Of a stretch of 64,000 nucleotides of DNA, positions 34,961 to 46,114 are shown in pieces (position 1 is the first letter of the stretch; the number at the start of each line of letters is the position of its first letter). A program made the position numbers and the translations under genes. The notes under the pieces were generated by a model. It saw nothing but the letters and a program-made list of their open reading frames with translations. It was not told the origin of the DNA and made no database searches. Source of the DNA: Macrothele yani (Eukaryota > Arthropoda > Arachnida > Araneae > Macrothelidae); the NCBI GenBank assembly GCA_039090855.1, contig CM077011.1, positions 20,833,001 to 20,897,000 on the forward strand. The letters are read 5' to 3'.

Positions 34961-35254
34961 CTGAAAGGAGAGGACGTGAAGCTGACAGGAACGATATAAA
35001 CCACGGATTGAGTATTTCTTGCTGCAAACTTCGTCTTTTCAAGAAAATAATTTATTTCTATATTTCCGGAGTAACTTCTGCCCCCATGAGAGGTCGAAAC
35101 TACTTCCAAAACAAATTGTGGAATATGTATGAAATAAAGAACTATGGGCAGTGTTAACTAAAGTGTATCATGAGAATCGGATCTTGATTGGATTTCGTTT
35201 TATCGCATAAAAAATTATCCAAGTTTATCAGACATTTTTGTCACAACTGAAATA

Positions 35255-36663
35255 CACTGACGGAAAAAAAATCCCAACACCACGAAAAAATAGTTGTAGA
35301 GGAATGAAACGGCGGCAATACATTTGTATAGGTAACATATTTAATCGATTAAGGTTTCAAGATCACAGCTTATTGTAAGCGCGAGAAGAGCCATTTTAAA
35401 TGTGAAATGCTGGTACATTAATAACCGGTGTAACCGACAGAATCTTGAATGCAAGCACGCAAACGTTCATGCATTGTGTCGTACAGGTGCTGGATGTCAG
35501 TTTGTATGATGGAGTTCCATGCCTGTTACACTTGGTCCGTCAATACAGGGACGGTTAATGCTGGTTGGGGGTGACGCTGGAGTTGTCGTCCAATGATGTC
35601 CCATACGTGCTCGATTGGTGAAAGATCTGGTGATCTAGCAGGCCACGGCCACATATCGACACTCTGTAGAGCATGTTGGGTTACAACAGCGGTATGCGGG
35701 CGAGCGTTACCCTGTTGGAAAACACCCCTGGAATGCTGTTCATGAATGGCAGCACAACAGGTTGAATCACCAGACCGACGTACAACTATGCCGTCAGGGT
35801 GCGTGGGATAACCACGTGAGTGCTCCTGCTGTCATAGGAAATTGCTCCCTAGACCATAACTCCAGGTGTAGGTCCAGTGTGTCTCGGCCGCAGACAGGTT
35901 AGTTGCAGCCGCTCACCTGGCCTCCTTCTAACCAACACACGGCCATTACTGGCACCCAGGCAGAACCGGCTTTCATCAGAAAACACAACAGATCTCCACT
36001 CCGGTCCTCCAATGAGCTCTAGCTTGACACCACTGACGTCGCAACCGGCAGTGGTTGGAAGTAAGTGGAACGCACGCTACAGGGCGTCTGGCTCGGGGCT
36101 GTCCTTCAAGTAACTGATTTGTAATAGTTCGTTGTGTCATTGTGGTGGCAACTGCAGCTCGAACTGCTTTCGCAGACGCGGTACGATGCACCACGGCGGT
36201 CTACGCTCTCAGTAGTGTCACGTGGCCGGCCTGAACCCGGTCTTCTTGAGGCAGTACCTTCCCTTGACCACCGCTGCCAACAATCATGCACAGTGGCTAC
36301 ATTCCTGCCAAGTCGTTCTGAAATATTGCGGAAAGAAAATTCACCTTCTCGTAGCCCTATTACACGACCTCGTTCAAACTCCGTGAGCTGTTGATAATGG
36401 CTTCTTCGTCATCTTAAAGGCATTCTTGACTAACATCAACACCCTACATCGAATCTCAACGATAACTAACGCTCACGAACGTTACGGCGCGTATTTACAG
36501 CAAACCTGCTTTGCATGTTCCGAGGGGCGCTACTAGCGCCACACGTATGCACCGAGCGCGAAATTTGCATAGACGTCATCTTACAGATGTACTCTCACCG
36601 CCTACCAACTATCGTTTATCTAACACAACCCCTTCTTGGTGTTGGGATTTTTCCCCGTCAGTG
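35255..36663 (-). mobile_element. Tc1-like transposon with well-kept ends, inactive
   Basis: Ends CACTGACGGAAAAAAAATCC (35255 on) and GGATTTTTCCCCGTCAGTG (to 36663) are inverted, with TA on both sides (35253-35254 and 36664-36665). Length 1409 bp. The minus strand encodes a Tc1 transposase in pieces: RTITNQLLEGQPRARRPVAC near 36060-36130, SDESRFCLGAS near 35950-35985 (first aspartate) and WGAISYDS near 35830. The C-terminal half is degraded by stops. The same transposase subfamily appears at 23844-25262. Confidence 0.9.
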
Positions 36664-36665
36664 TA

Positions 36666-37572
36666 TGTTTAGAGATCATACCATCTTATTGTAACGAAAA
36701 AAAAAAAGAATTTGAATTACTTATTTTCGGACGACTAGAGGATACGCGATGGCATGTTATGTTCTGCGGGGAATCACAAGTATTTAATTTTTAATATATG
36801 TTCGGTAACTGTTTTCAGCGTGATGCTTCTATATATGTTTTTTGTTGTACAATTTCTTGTGTAAAAAGAAGTCCTTTCATATATCAGGAAAATAATGGGG
36901 GATCTCGAAACATCATCAACATTAATCTAGCAGAAACCCTGTCGATTTTCTTGAAATGTCGTCATATTATTTGGCGAACTCAGGATTTTTGGAAACCTCC
37001 AGAGATTTTTTGATAACACTTTCGGAATCTCTCCACTTGCGTTGATTACATAGATCTTAAGTATTCCATCTGAAATATTCACACCAAAAAAGCTATGAGC
37101 AGCTACAGTTAGCTGTAGTGTATATACCATTGGGAACCTTAGTCACAAACATCTAAAACGATTGCAGATATTATATTTTTTTAACTCGAGAATGTCATGC
37201 ATGCGCATAGGTACTCTTCGCAAGCAACTGATCGAAACAAATATGGTGCTGAGCAAATAATGTCATGTAACGCATTCCAGCGGGATCTGAATGCCAGAAG
37301 ATATTGTCGTGGAATTTAGACTAAACACACAGAAAGGAAAATAAAAGTGTATGCACAGAAAAACAAGAATTATTATTATTATAGAGAGGGAAAATAACAA
37401 TAACATGAAGATAAAAAGTATATGAAGCTACACCGAAAGGAAAAGCAACAGCTATTACAAATCACGAGTAAGAAATAAGTGCAATTTTCAGGTGACTAAC
37501 CCAAAACCACTAATTCATGTTACAATTCTCTAATCTCAGTTTTAAAAAATAAGGAAATTGGGTAGCAACGCT
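36666..37572. other. Intron sequence, nothing recognised
   Basis: AT-rich; includes short A-rich tracts and a (ATT)n patch near 37370-37382. No gene or transposon end. Confidence 0.5.
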
Positions 37573-38195
37573 CATTACGCAAAAACACCGAAGATCCAAA
37601 GCATGGCCACCTGCCTAACGTGATGTGTAATCTCCTTGTGCTGCTAAAACAGCTCTTACCCGGTGAGGTATACGCGACATAAGATTTGTAAAGGTGTCTT
37701 GGTGTATGTGGTACCAAAACGTTACTTCCTTAGATCGGATTTCTTTATCCAACAAAAAACACAGATACTCAATTGGATTGATATCTGTGAAATTTGGAAG
37801 CAGGGACAATATCAGGAAGTCTTCCTCATGTTCCGCTAACCATTCTAGAACAATCCAGCAGTGTGGCATGGCGCATTATCCTGCAAAAGAAAGCACTACT
37901 AGAGGGAATTACCGCTGGTAAGAAAGGGTGTACCTGGTCTGCAATAGTGTTCAGATAGGTGTTAGATGTCATAGTTTCCTGCACATTAGTGCCTGAACCT
38001 AGGGTTTCCCAGCATAACATTGCCCAAAGGATCACACTTCCTGCACTGGCTTGTTTCGGTCCCGCGGTGCATCCTGGTGCCAAAATATCCCCAGGTAATC
38101 AACGCACACTTACGTGACCGTCCACATGGTGCAAAAGAAACGAGATTCTTCGGAGCAGACGACCTTCTTTCACTCATTCAAGGTCCAGTTGTGCT

Positions 38196-38461
38196 GCTTC
38201 CCACTGTAGGAAATTTCCACGGTGAAACGTGGTTAGCATGTGCACTCGGAGCGTCCTGTGGCTACGCGGCTCCAACTGTAGGAGCTCCCGACGGTGAAAC
38301 GAGGTAAGCATCTGCACTCAGAGCTGCCCGTGGCTACGCAGCCCCCAATGAAGGAGCTTTCGGTGGTGAAACGAAGTTAGCATTTGTTCTCGTAGCGTCC
38401 ATCCCCACTATAGGAGCTTCCGTTTGTAAAACGAAGTTAGAATGTGCACTAGGAGCTATTA
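38196..38461. repeat. 72-bp minisatellite, left block (about 4 units)
   Basis: Units with ACTGTAGGAGCTTCCGACGG, GTTAGCATGTGCACTCGGAG and GTGGCTACGCAGC. On the minus strand a unit reads GLRSHRPLRVHML and ends in KLLQW, a Tc1 transposase linker. The third and fourth units are shortened. Cut on the right by a Ty3/Gypsy fragment. Confidence 0.88.
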
Positions 38462-38464
38462 CCG

Positions 38465-40105
38465 CTCCCTGTCGGGATGAACTAAAACAGGCTTATCTAA
38501 AAGACATGCCTTAATCCTATGAAATGCCGCCTCGGCCTTTGCGCTCCATTTAAATTTTCCTTTTTTGTGAGTTCTGTTAACGGGGTCACTATATCAGGAA
38601 AAAGTCGGGATGAACCTTCTATAGTAGTTGCACAGCCCAAGAAATCCCCGTAGTCCTCTGAGAGTCTTAGGGGTGGCGAAATCGTTTACCTTGCATAGAT
38701 TTGCAGGATCTGGTCGAATTGTTTCACCATCTACAATATGGCCCAAATATTTCACAGCTGGCTGCATGAAAGTGCACTTCTTGGGGGCTAGTCTCAAGTC
38801 GTGTTCCCTTAATCTTTTGAGTACCTCTTCTAATTTTAACAGATGGGTTTCCTCATCTACCGATGCTATGATGATATCACCAATAAAGCACATTATGTTA
38901 TGCTCCGACAACCCGTGGAGCAACGCGTCACTTAATCTTTGGAAACTACTGGGGGAATTTTTGGACCCAAAGGGTAAACGTTCAAACTGAAACGTTCCCC
39001 AAGGATATGAAAATACTGTCTTGTATTTATCCCTATCTGCGATTTCCATCTGATGGAACCCACTCTTCAGATCCAAGGTGGTAAAAACTTTGTTGCCCTT
39101 TGCCGCTTCCAATAGGTCCTCTATTCTGGGCAATGGGTATGGGTCTGGGATTACCACTTCGTTCAAATTCCTGTAATCAATAACTAAACGAAAAGAAAAA
39201 TCCTTCTTTCTCACGAGAAGCAGGGGGCTGAATAAGGGGAGGCACTTTCCGTAATAATACTTGCCTGAAGTAATTCCTGTAAGTGTTGTTGTGCTTCTTT
39301 TCGCAAATGGTGAGGGACCCTGTAGAATTTCCCTCGGATCTGGACGTCGGTGGTGAGGTTGATCTCGTGGTACAATAAGTTACACTTTCCTAGTTCTGTC
39401 AAGGAGCGGGCAAAAACATCCTTATAATTCATAAGGAGCGAGACCAGAGGTTTTCTCCAATTCGGGTTCACGCCCTCCAAATTGCGATCCTTTGGGGTGA
39501 GAGGGGGCAACTTTTCCGATTCCTTACTCTGTGCTGCGTTTACCGAAATAATCGGCTGAACTATCACGAGCTTTGTCAACTTATCTATGCGAAAAGGTTG
39601 ATCTGAAAGGTTTGCTATTAGTACTGGCATGATTCCCGACTCATCCAGTGTGTTGACAGATCGGCCTACCCGTAGGTTACCCTGAGCATATTTTTCTAGA
39701 GGCTGCACAAGCACTTGGTTAAATTTGTTGTCGGAAAATCCCTTGCATCGAATTTGGACAACTTTCTGTAAACACGGAGGAATGATTTCTTTCCTAACCA
39801 CTCTACCTACTTTCGTGACGTCGGGGGGTATAATCGGTTTCCTTTCTCTTCCTTCCCATCTGGGATTTTCATCAAGTTTCCGTGAAAAAAAATATATAAT
39901 TTTCCCCTTTTCATTTGGCTTGAGTGCAATTAGTACTGATCTAATTATCAACCGAAACTTTCGGGTAGCCTGGCTCAGCTTCACCGGAAAGTAATTTTTA
40001 ATCATTGATATTCTATTTTGGCAATTTAAATATTTATTTGCTACCGCTTTAGAGTAAAAATAAAAATAAAATAATAAATAAGCAAAATTATACGGATGAA
40101 ATTTA
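38465..40105 (-). mobile_element. Ty3/Gypsy retrotransposon fragment (pol)
   Basis: On the minus strand, 39211-40005 encodes the region upstream of the reverse transcriptase (LLMNYKDVFARS, then KFYRVPHHLRKEAQQHLQEL). The reverse transcriptase core is at 38594-39214: FRLVIDYRNLNEVVIPDPYP, FTTLDLKSGFHQMEI with a catalytic aspartate, and LPFGSKNSPSSFQRL. Where Gypsy elements have a YxDD box this copy reads FIGDII, so a catalytic aspartate is changed, and a shift separates the two frames near 39212. No long terminal repeats, RNase H or integrase were seen. It lies inside a 72-bp minisatellite, so it inserted after the array formed. Confidence 0.87.
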
Positions 40106-40133
40106 AATGTTACGCGGATTTAGAAAATTCCGC

Positions 40134-40830
40134 GGTAACAGAGCAGCCCCCATTATAGGAGCTTCCTACGGTATAACGAAGTTAACATGTGCACTCAGAA
40201 CGGCCTGTGGCTACGCAGCTCCCACTGTAGGAACTTCCGACGGTGAAACGAGGTTGGCACACGCACTCGGATCGACCAGTGGCTACGCAGTCCCCACACC
40301 CCTGTAGGCGCTTCCGTCGGTAAAACGATGTTAACATGTGCACTCAGAGGAGCCTGTGGCTACGCAACTCCTACCACTGTAAGAACTTCCGACGGTGAAA
40401 TGAAGTTAGCATGTGACCTCTTAGCGTCTTGTGATTATAGCACCTTCCATCCCCTACTGTAGGAGCTTCCGTGGGTAAAACAAAGTTAGCATGTGCACTC
40501 GGAGCAGCCTGTGGCTACGCAGTCCCCACTATAGGAGCTTCCTACGGTGTAACGAGGTTAGCATGTGCACTGGTAGCGGCCTGTGGCTACGTAGGCCCCA
40601 CTGTAGGAGCTTGCGGCGGTGAAAGGAGATTAACATGTGCACTCAGAGCTGCCTGTGGCTATGCAGCCCTCACTGTAGGAGCTTTCAAAGGTGACACGAG
40701 GTTAGCATGTACACTCTGAGCACCCTGTGGCTACGCACTCCCACCCCCACTGTAGGAGCTTCCGTTGATGGAATCAGGTTAACATGTGCACTCGGAGCTG
40801 CGAGTGGCTACGCAGCCCTATTTACTGCAA
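40134..40830. repeat. 72-bp minisatellite, right block (about 9 units)
   Basis: Same units as 38196-38461. Three consecutive units around 40530-40680 keep exact 72-bp spacing and an open frame; others vary by a few bases. The last unit runs directly into unique Tc1 sequence near 40830. Confidence 0.9.
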
Positions 40831-41190
40831 GATTCGACGTACTGTGTGTTCTTAAACATTACTTCGGTCGCCGGCATTCAGATTACTTGTGAATTGCGCC
40901 ATAGTATCCCTTCCGTTGGCTCGTACTATAAGGGATGATTGTCTTCGCTCAGCTGTAGAATTGAAAATCCATGGTCGTCTCACATATTGCCGGCGGTTCG
41001 TGGATGTTCCCGCCTCGGAACACTTTTTTGAAGCTACTAACCAGTGATGACCGTAAGCACGTACAAGCCTTTACGTCGTGCAAAGGCTTGTAGGGTGTTC
41101 ACCGTCATGTCAGTCATCTGGCCATTACGATTTGGCCTTTGCCAAACTCACTAAAATCAGCTGTCTTTCCCATCTGAAGAACGAGAAAAA

Positions 41191-41505
41191 CACCAATTAA
41201 CAGTGCTCAGTATCTTGTGTCACTTATACCATTTCATGAAATTCACATGCACCGTCATTTATGTCAAGTTGCTGCCATTCGCATAAAGACGCGCTGGGCA
41301 TAATGCTTTGGCTCTTCGGTGCACATGTTTGCTAACCAATTGATATGTAAAAATGCGATAGTAGTGCAACGTTTTAGAAAATATACACGTTGCTCCGGAA
41401 CGCAACTTTGTGTCTCGACGCTAACATCCCAAGAGAACGTGTCATTGCTTCTCACATTAGTGATACCCAACCCTTTCGATGGACATCAACTTTTCGGTTT
41501 TTCAC
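41191..41505. other. Intron sequence, nothing recognised
   Basis: Spacer between the expanded Tc1 element and the 118-bp satellite. Confidence 0.45.
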
Positions 41506-42105
41506 ATTGTTTCCCTGCAATTGTCACAATTGTGGATGAAATTAAAGATGACAGCTTTTAACTTCAACGTATATATGACATGATGACTACAGCTTGCAAT
41601 TGTCACAATTGTGAATGAAATCCCTGTTTCCCTGCAATTGTCACAATTGTGGATGAAATTAAAGATGACAGCTTTTAACTTCAACGTATATATGACATGA
41701 TGATTACAGCTTGCAATTGTCACAATTGTAGATGAAACCCCTGTTTCCGTGCAATTGTCACAACTGTGGATGAAATTAAAGATGACAGCTTTTAACTTCA
41801 ACGTATATATGACATGATGACTCCAGCTTGCAATTGTCACAATTGTGGATGAAACCCGTGTTTCCCTGCAATTGTCACAATTGTGGATGAAACCCGTGTT
41901 TCCCTGCAATTGTCACAATTGTGGATGAAATTAAAGATGACAGCTTTTAACTTCAACGTATATATGACATGATGACTACAGCTTGCAACTGTCACAATTG
42001 TGCATGAAACCCCTGTTTCCCTGCAATTGTCACAATTGTGGATGAAATTAAAGATGACAGCTTTTAACTTCAACGTATATATGACATGATGACTACAGCT
42101 TGTAA
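41506..42105. repeat. 118-bp tandem satellite with internal 38-bp subunit
   Basis: Long units (CAATTGTCACAATTGTGGAT, then TTAAAGATGACAGC and ACGTATATATGACATGATGA) start near 41518, 41635, 41752, 41907 and 42024. Each is preceded by a short 38-bp unit (CAATTGTCACAATTG, then CCTGTTTCCCTG). The short unit is doubled at 41831-41906. The array is very homogeneous and ends about 310 bp from the teneurin transmembrane exon. Minus-strand frames give a 39-residue periodic peptide, which I take as non-coding. Confidence 0.92.
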
Positions 42106-42418
42106 TAGCAAACGCGCAAAAGCGATTTACAATGCAGCTGCTAGCTCGAAGTACTAGAAGCTGATACTGAAACCCAAACAATTAGAATTTCACTTGCGCT
42201 TGAGTGTTTGGTTTATTGATGCAATTTTTAATCTTCTTAAAGCAATTTCATGATTAACTTGCATCTTTATTTAAGCCACAAATGGAAGTTTTCCAAATAA
42301 TAAAAGTACAGAATATGTTAGGGGGCTCATGTGTGCTCAATGAGGCTCAGCCTCCACCCCTCTGGCTACAGGCCTCTTGTGAGACCCTTTACTGAAAGTT
42401 TACCAAAGTTACACTTAC
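42106..42418. other. Intron sequence next to the teneurin donor
   Basis: Contains the donor GTAAGTGT (minus strand, 42411-42418) of the exon at 42419-42888. Nothing else recognised. Confidence 0.5.
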
Positions 42419-42888
42419 CTGCAAAATAAGCCATGGAAGCTGTGAGTATCACAGCCACAATGATTAAAACGATCGTTGCCATTTTCCATGAACATCGGTG
42501 AGTGCACGTTTTCCTAAAATGAAACCTGGAAGATGCCATTGCTGCAGTCGAGAATGCAGAGGTAGTAGAAAATGGATGTCTAGCACCACCAGGTGGCGCT
42601 GTTGGTGGTTGTATCAATTGTGGATTCACACAGTTCGTAATAGGCACCATGGGGCCGGTTGTTGAGCTCGGAGTGCTGCAGAACACCGGCAGTGGATTGC
42701 TGTAAGTAGGACCTGTGGTGCTGGAGTTGTTGGCATGGTTAACGGCGGAAGTAACGGCTGGAGCATTTGTATTAATTACAGAGTGTGTGCCAACATTGCC
42801 AGAGGTGGAGATCGGAACTTTGGTGGCTGACGGAGGAAGCCCCTCTGTTCTTGGGCAAACCGATGTCGCCAGAGGTGGTGAGTACAAC
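42419..42888 (-). CDS. Ten-m/Ten-a: Teneurin, exon with end of cytoplasmic part and transmembrane helix
   Basis: A 470-bp exon on the minus strand: one base of a split codon, 156 codons, one base. The acceptor has a pyrimidine-rich tract (TTTTTTTTATCTCATCATAG) and the donor is near-consensus (CAG then GTAAGTGT). The first 120 residues are rich in proline, serine, threonine and asparagine, as in the cytoplasmic end of teneurins. Then comes a basic stretch ([12 protein letters not shown]) and a hydrophobic helix [20 protein letters not shown], giving a type II topology with the N-terminus inside. The basic, cysteine and tryptophan residues just before the helix are teneurin-like. The next exon (22957-23067) matches in phase. 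A start codon is not expected here; earlier exons must lie at higher coordinates. Confidence 0.75.
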
Positions 42889-43634
42889 CTATGATGAGAT
42901 AAAAAAAAAACATTTCTTTCAAACAGGAGTCTTATAACTTAACGCATAAAAATTATATTTGATTAGTTCTCTAACTGCTGAATTTCTAGGACTAATATTG
43001 CTTTTAAAGACGACTGCTTAGCTTTACCATTTAATCCCCGACATCTTTAAGTTACAGAATATATAGTTTTAATTTCAGTTGCAAGATTTAAAATCTTATT
43101 ACACATTGCTTACATCACAATTGTTCTTAATGCCCCATATTATGACCTTGAAAATATTTCTGACTTTTTGTGCAAACTTCCAAAAGTACGTTTAAAGTGA
43201 GCTCGGAGTGTGATTCGTTGAAAAAAGTCCTTTAAAGCAAAGAGCATTTCATGTTCCCTGTGCCAAACTCTTGTTTCTGTATGTATTTCTTTGTTATTTT
43301 GTAGATTGTTGTACTTCTTTTAAAATCCTTATTTTAGGCATGGTTTAATTGTTATCAGAAACAGCGCATATGGCAGATAAAAAAAGAAGAAAAAAGTATT
43401 CTCTGCAGGACTACCAGCGATTCATTGCACTTAAAGTTGCAACAAGAGAAAATGCGAAAATGCAAAACTAAAAGAAATGAATGTACGGCTTTCCGTGGGA
43501 TTAGTACGTTCTATCGTTTCCTTTACATCTTCTGAAACTATGGAAGATAGGTTAATTTACATCCTCTGAACTATGAAACAAAAGCTGAGTGTTGTTGATT
43601 CAGATTACTTATCACCCATAACAACGCAATGATA
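42889..43634. other. Intron sequence, nothing recognised
   Basis: Upstream of the transmembrane exon on the minus strand; AT-rich, with no further exon identified. Confidence 0.5.
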
Positions 43635-43868
43635 CTTAGGAACAATAACAGCACAATGAGACTTAAAAACAAAAAAAAAACAAAATAGCAGTTAAGAGAA
43701 AAACAAGCACAATAGCACTTAAGAACAATAACAGAAAAATAGCACTCAAGAACAATAACAGCACAATAGCACTTAAGAACAATAACAGCACAATAGCACT
43801 TAAGAACAATAACAGCACAATAGCACTTAAGAACAATAACAGCACAATAGCGCTTAAGGAAGGACAAT
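43635..43868. repeat. 27-bp minisatellite, about eight units
   Basis: Unit AACAATAACAGCACAATAGC followed by ACTTAAG. The right units are nearly identical, while the left ones are diverged and interrupted by an A-run near 43667. Confidence 0.9.
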
Positions 43869-44184
43869 AAGTCTTATAATTCCGGAAGATTATTCTCCCA
43901 TTCATATCTACTTATTCAGTGCAGAAAACTTATGAACCTTTAATTGGTATTCCAACGTTCAGCTAACTATCTCAGTCTCTTTGAAAGAATTGTTACTCGT
44001 CCTACAATAAGAATTGCTTCTTGGAGCAGCATCACTCGTGGAAGTAGTGAACTCTTGGTACAATTATGATATTTATGTGCTACTCTACAAGAATTTCAGT
44101 TATCAAGTACTTATATTTCACCCAAATTGATAAGAATCACTTAGACTTCTTTCTTCCCTCATTTCTGCTACGTAAGAGAGATAA

Positions 44185-44276
44185 CATTCCTTAACAACGG
44201 TACCGTATTTTTCTGCATTCCTTAACAACGGTACCGTATTTTTCTGCATTCCTTAACAATGGTACCGTATTTTTTT
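44185..44276. repeat. 31-bp tandem repeat, three copies
   Basis: CATTCCTTAACAACGGTACC plus GTATTTTTCTG, starting at 44185, 44216 and 44247. Confidence 0.9.
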
Positions 44277-45429
44277 TATAGTCGATAATTATTCCTTCAG
44301 AAACGCAAGCCTCAACTTATACAACATATCGACTTATCTATTGAAATTTCTCAATGAAAAAAAAGTATTGTTCCTTAAATTTTGTCGCGATTCAAGCACC
44401 CTGAAAGGAAGTATAACATTCTTAAGAAACCATTCCAAAAGCGTATAAAATGCAATGTTTCGTTCATTATGAACTTTTTAAAAACTGCTGAAATTGATAT
44501 TTCCGTTCTCACAGAAAAACTAAAATCGCCGTGAATGATTTGGAGTGGCAGCTCTCGTGTGTTAATTGCTTCCCCCTGGCGATCTCTCCAAGACTCCATG
44601 AGTAGCATTCATCTCTGATTTTGCAAAGACTCCAGAACTACAATGTGTGCATCTCACTTATCTCGCAATGACTGAACCTTTGAAATACGTTGCTGCAGCG
44701 CAGTATACTGGCTGGTGACAATGGCATCGACAGCCGGCGGCGCATACGTTTTAACAAGACCAATGATTAACTGTAAGAAAAGGCGGTCATTTTTCGCTCT
44801 GCCATTCAATCACTTGCATCTTTCAACTATTTTAAATTCAACTATTGCGTTCAATTATTATTATTATCTTAATTTATTTCACTTTTGTTATTGAAATCAA
44901 ACGTTTTGGGTTACTGACTTGAATCCGACTATGTGAGAAAGAAGCGAACCATAACTCACGCAGCAAGCATCAATTTTTATTTGGCACATTAGATAGACTT
45001 TTTTCACGCCTTTGCGCGTTGGCTTCACTGACTGTTCGTTTGAAGGAAAGGGATGCGATAGTGTCAGTTTGTAAGAAAAAGTAAACTTACGAAGTTCAAT
45101 TTTTTTTTTCGAAAAAAGGCGGTAACTTTTTCTTTAAATATTAACTGACGCATTGAAATTATAACAGAATTTCGAAACAGCAACTGTATTTCTTTTTGGC
45201 TTCGTTTTATACACATAATCAATTTTTCTATGAAGGGAAATAAGGAAATTGAGAAATTTTACCTATTCAATATATACTGCATATCGACGTATGAACCAGA
45301 AAAAATACGATATTTCTCCCAAGTTTGATTTCACCTATTTAAATCAAAATTAAATGTGTTACATTTTAATGGTTACACCTTTTAGAATTTTTGCCATCGT
45401 AATACGAGGGTAAATTAAAAACTCATTGG

Positions 45430-45646
45430 TTTTTTTTTTCGAATTGAAGATTTAACGACCACCGTGTGCAACTCGGTGGGCTTTAAAGCAGTCGCCCGTT
45501 CCTAATTTAGGGCAACTGGTTCCAAAAAAGAGTTAATGCCGTAAGATAAACACAACATACATGCCTCACCGGGATTCGAACCCGGGCCATTCCCGGACGA
45601 ATGGTCATAAGCCAGCGCTTAGACCACTGCGCTACCCTGGGCGGCG
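45430..45646 (-). repeat. tRNA-derived SINE, minus orientation
   Basis: T-run, TTTAACGACCACCGTGTGCA, TAATTTAGGGCAACTGG, then a good reverse box B (GGGATTCGAACCC, 45571-45583) and a head ending CACTGCGCTACCCTGGGCGG. One of the better copies. Confidence 0.88.
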
Positions 45647-46114
45647 CGACTTCGTTCAAAGTATTTAATGAAAACAAAGTGATTCTACCAGCACTCTCCA
45701 TACATCCTTTTTAACGATCCCCACATTTCCTACATCCATTGAAAAAGAGGTTTTTGGCTGTCTCTAAAGCCCATGTAGGCATCTTTCCTTCATTATACAA
45801 ACCTTCCAACGTAATGCATCTTTAATCCGAACAAAGATCAGAAATACACTAGTTTCCACATATAAAGAAACGAAAACAGTCGTTAAGCTACCGCACCAGC
45901 TAAGCCAGGGTTTTCATTCAAACTAACTTTGGGCGGTGGTTAGGTTCCAGCTTTAAGAAAACCTTCAAGTATTGGAACGCTAACAATAGAATCATATAAT
46001 TACCTCCGGTGTCGAAGCGATTAGTTTGCCTTACATTTTGCACTTTCTGGCTGTCTTTCTTTCTTTCTTTTGTTCTGCAGGTATGGTTTGCAACTCACAT
46101 TAGTAAATTACTGA

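Larger units (their letters stand above)
37573..41190 (-). mobile_element. Tc1-like transposon expanded by an internal 72-bp array
   Basis: Both halves of one minus-strand Tc1 transposase flank a tandem array. The N-terminal part reads GKTADFSEFGKGQIVMAR near 41120-41175 and the linker FNSTAERRQ near 40940-40970. The C-terminal part reads HNWTLNE then CSEESRF near 38120-38180 (first catalytic region), GSVILWAMLCWETLGSG near 37980-38040 and INPIEYL near 37760. Between them one 24-codon linker segment is repeated about 13 times, and a Ty3/Gypsy fragment sits in the array. The left end (GGCCACCTGCCTAA near 37603) resembles the end of the Tc1 at 54736-55941; terminal repeats are worn. The gene is dead. 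Confidence 0.75.
43869..46110. other. Intron sequence with small repeats only
   Basis: Apart from a 31-bp triplicate (44185-44276) and a SINE (45430-45646), nothing was recognised on either strand. Confidence 0.5.

Noticed and set aside
40471..40719. Plus-strand open frame with a 24-residue repeat
   Set aside because: It is the antisense of the amplified Tc1 linker. The meaningful frame is on the minus strand.
41502..42181. Long minus-strand open frames with a 39-residue periodic peptide
   Set aside because: They follow exactly the 118-bp satellite period and extend in more than one frame; no start, splice or domain supports a protein.
43571..43905. Minus-strand hydrophobic repeat protein
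   Set aside because: Product of the 27-bp minisatellite read in two frames; low complexity without other support.
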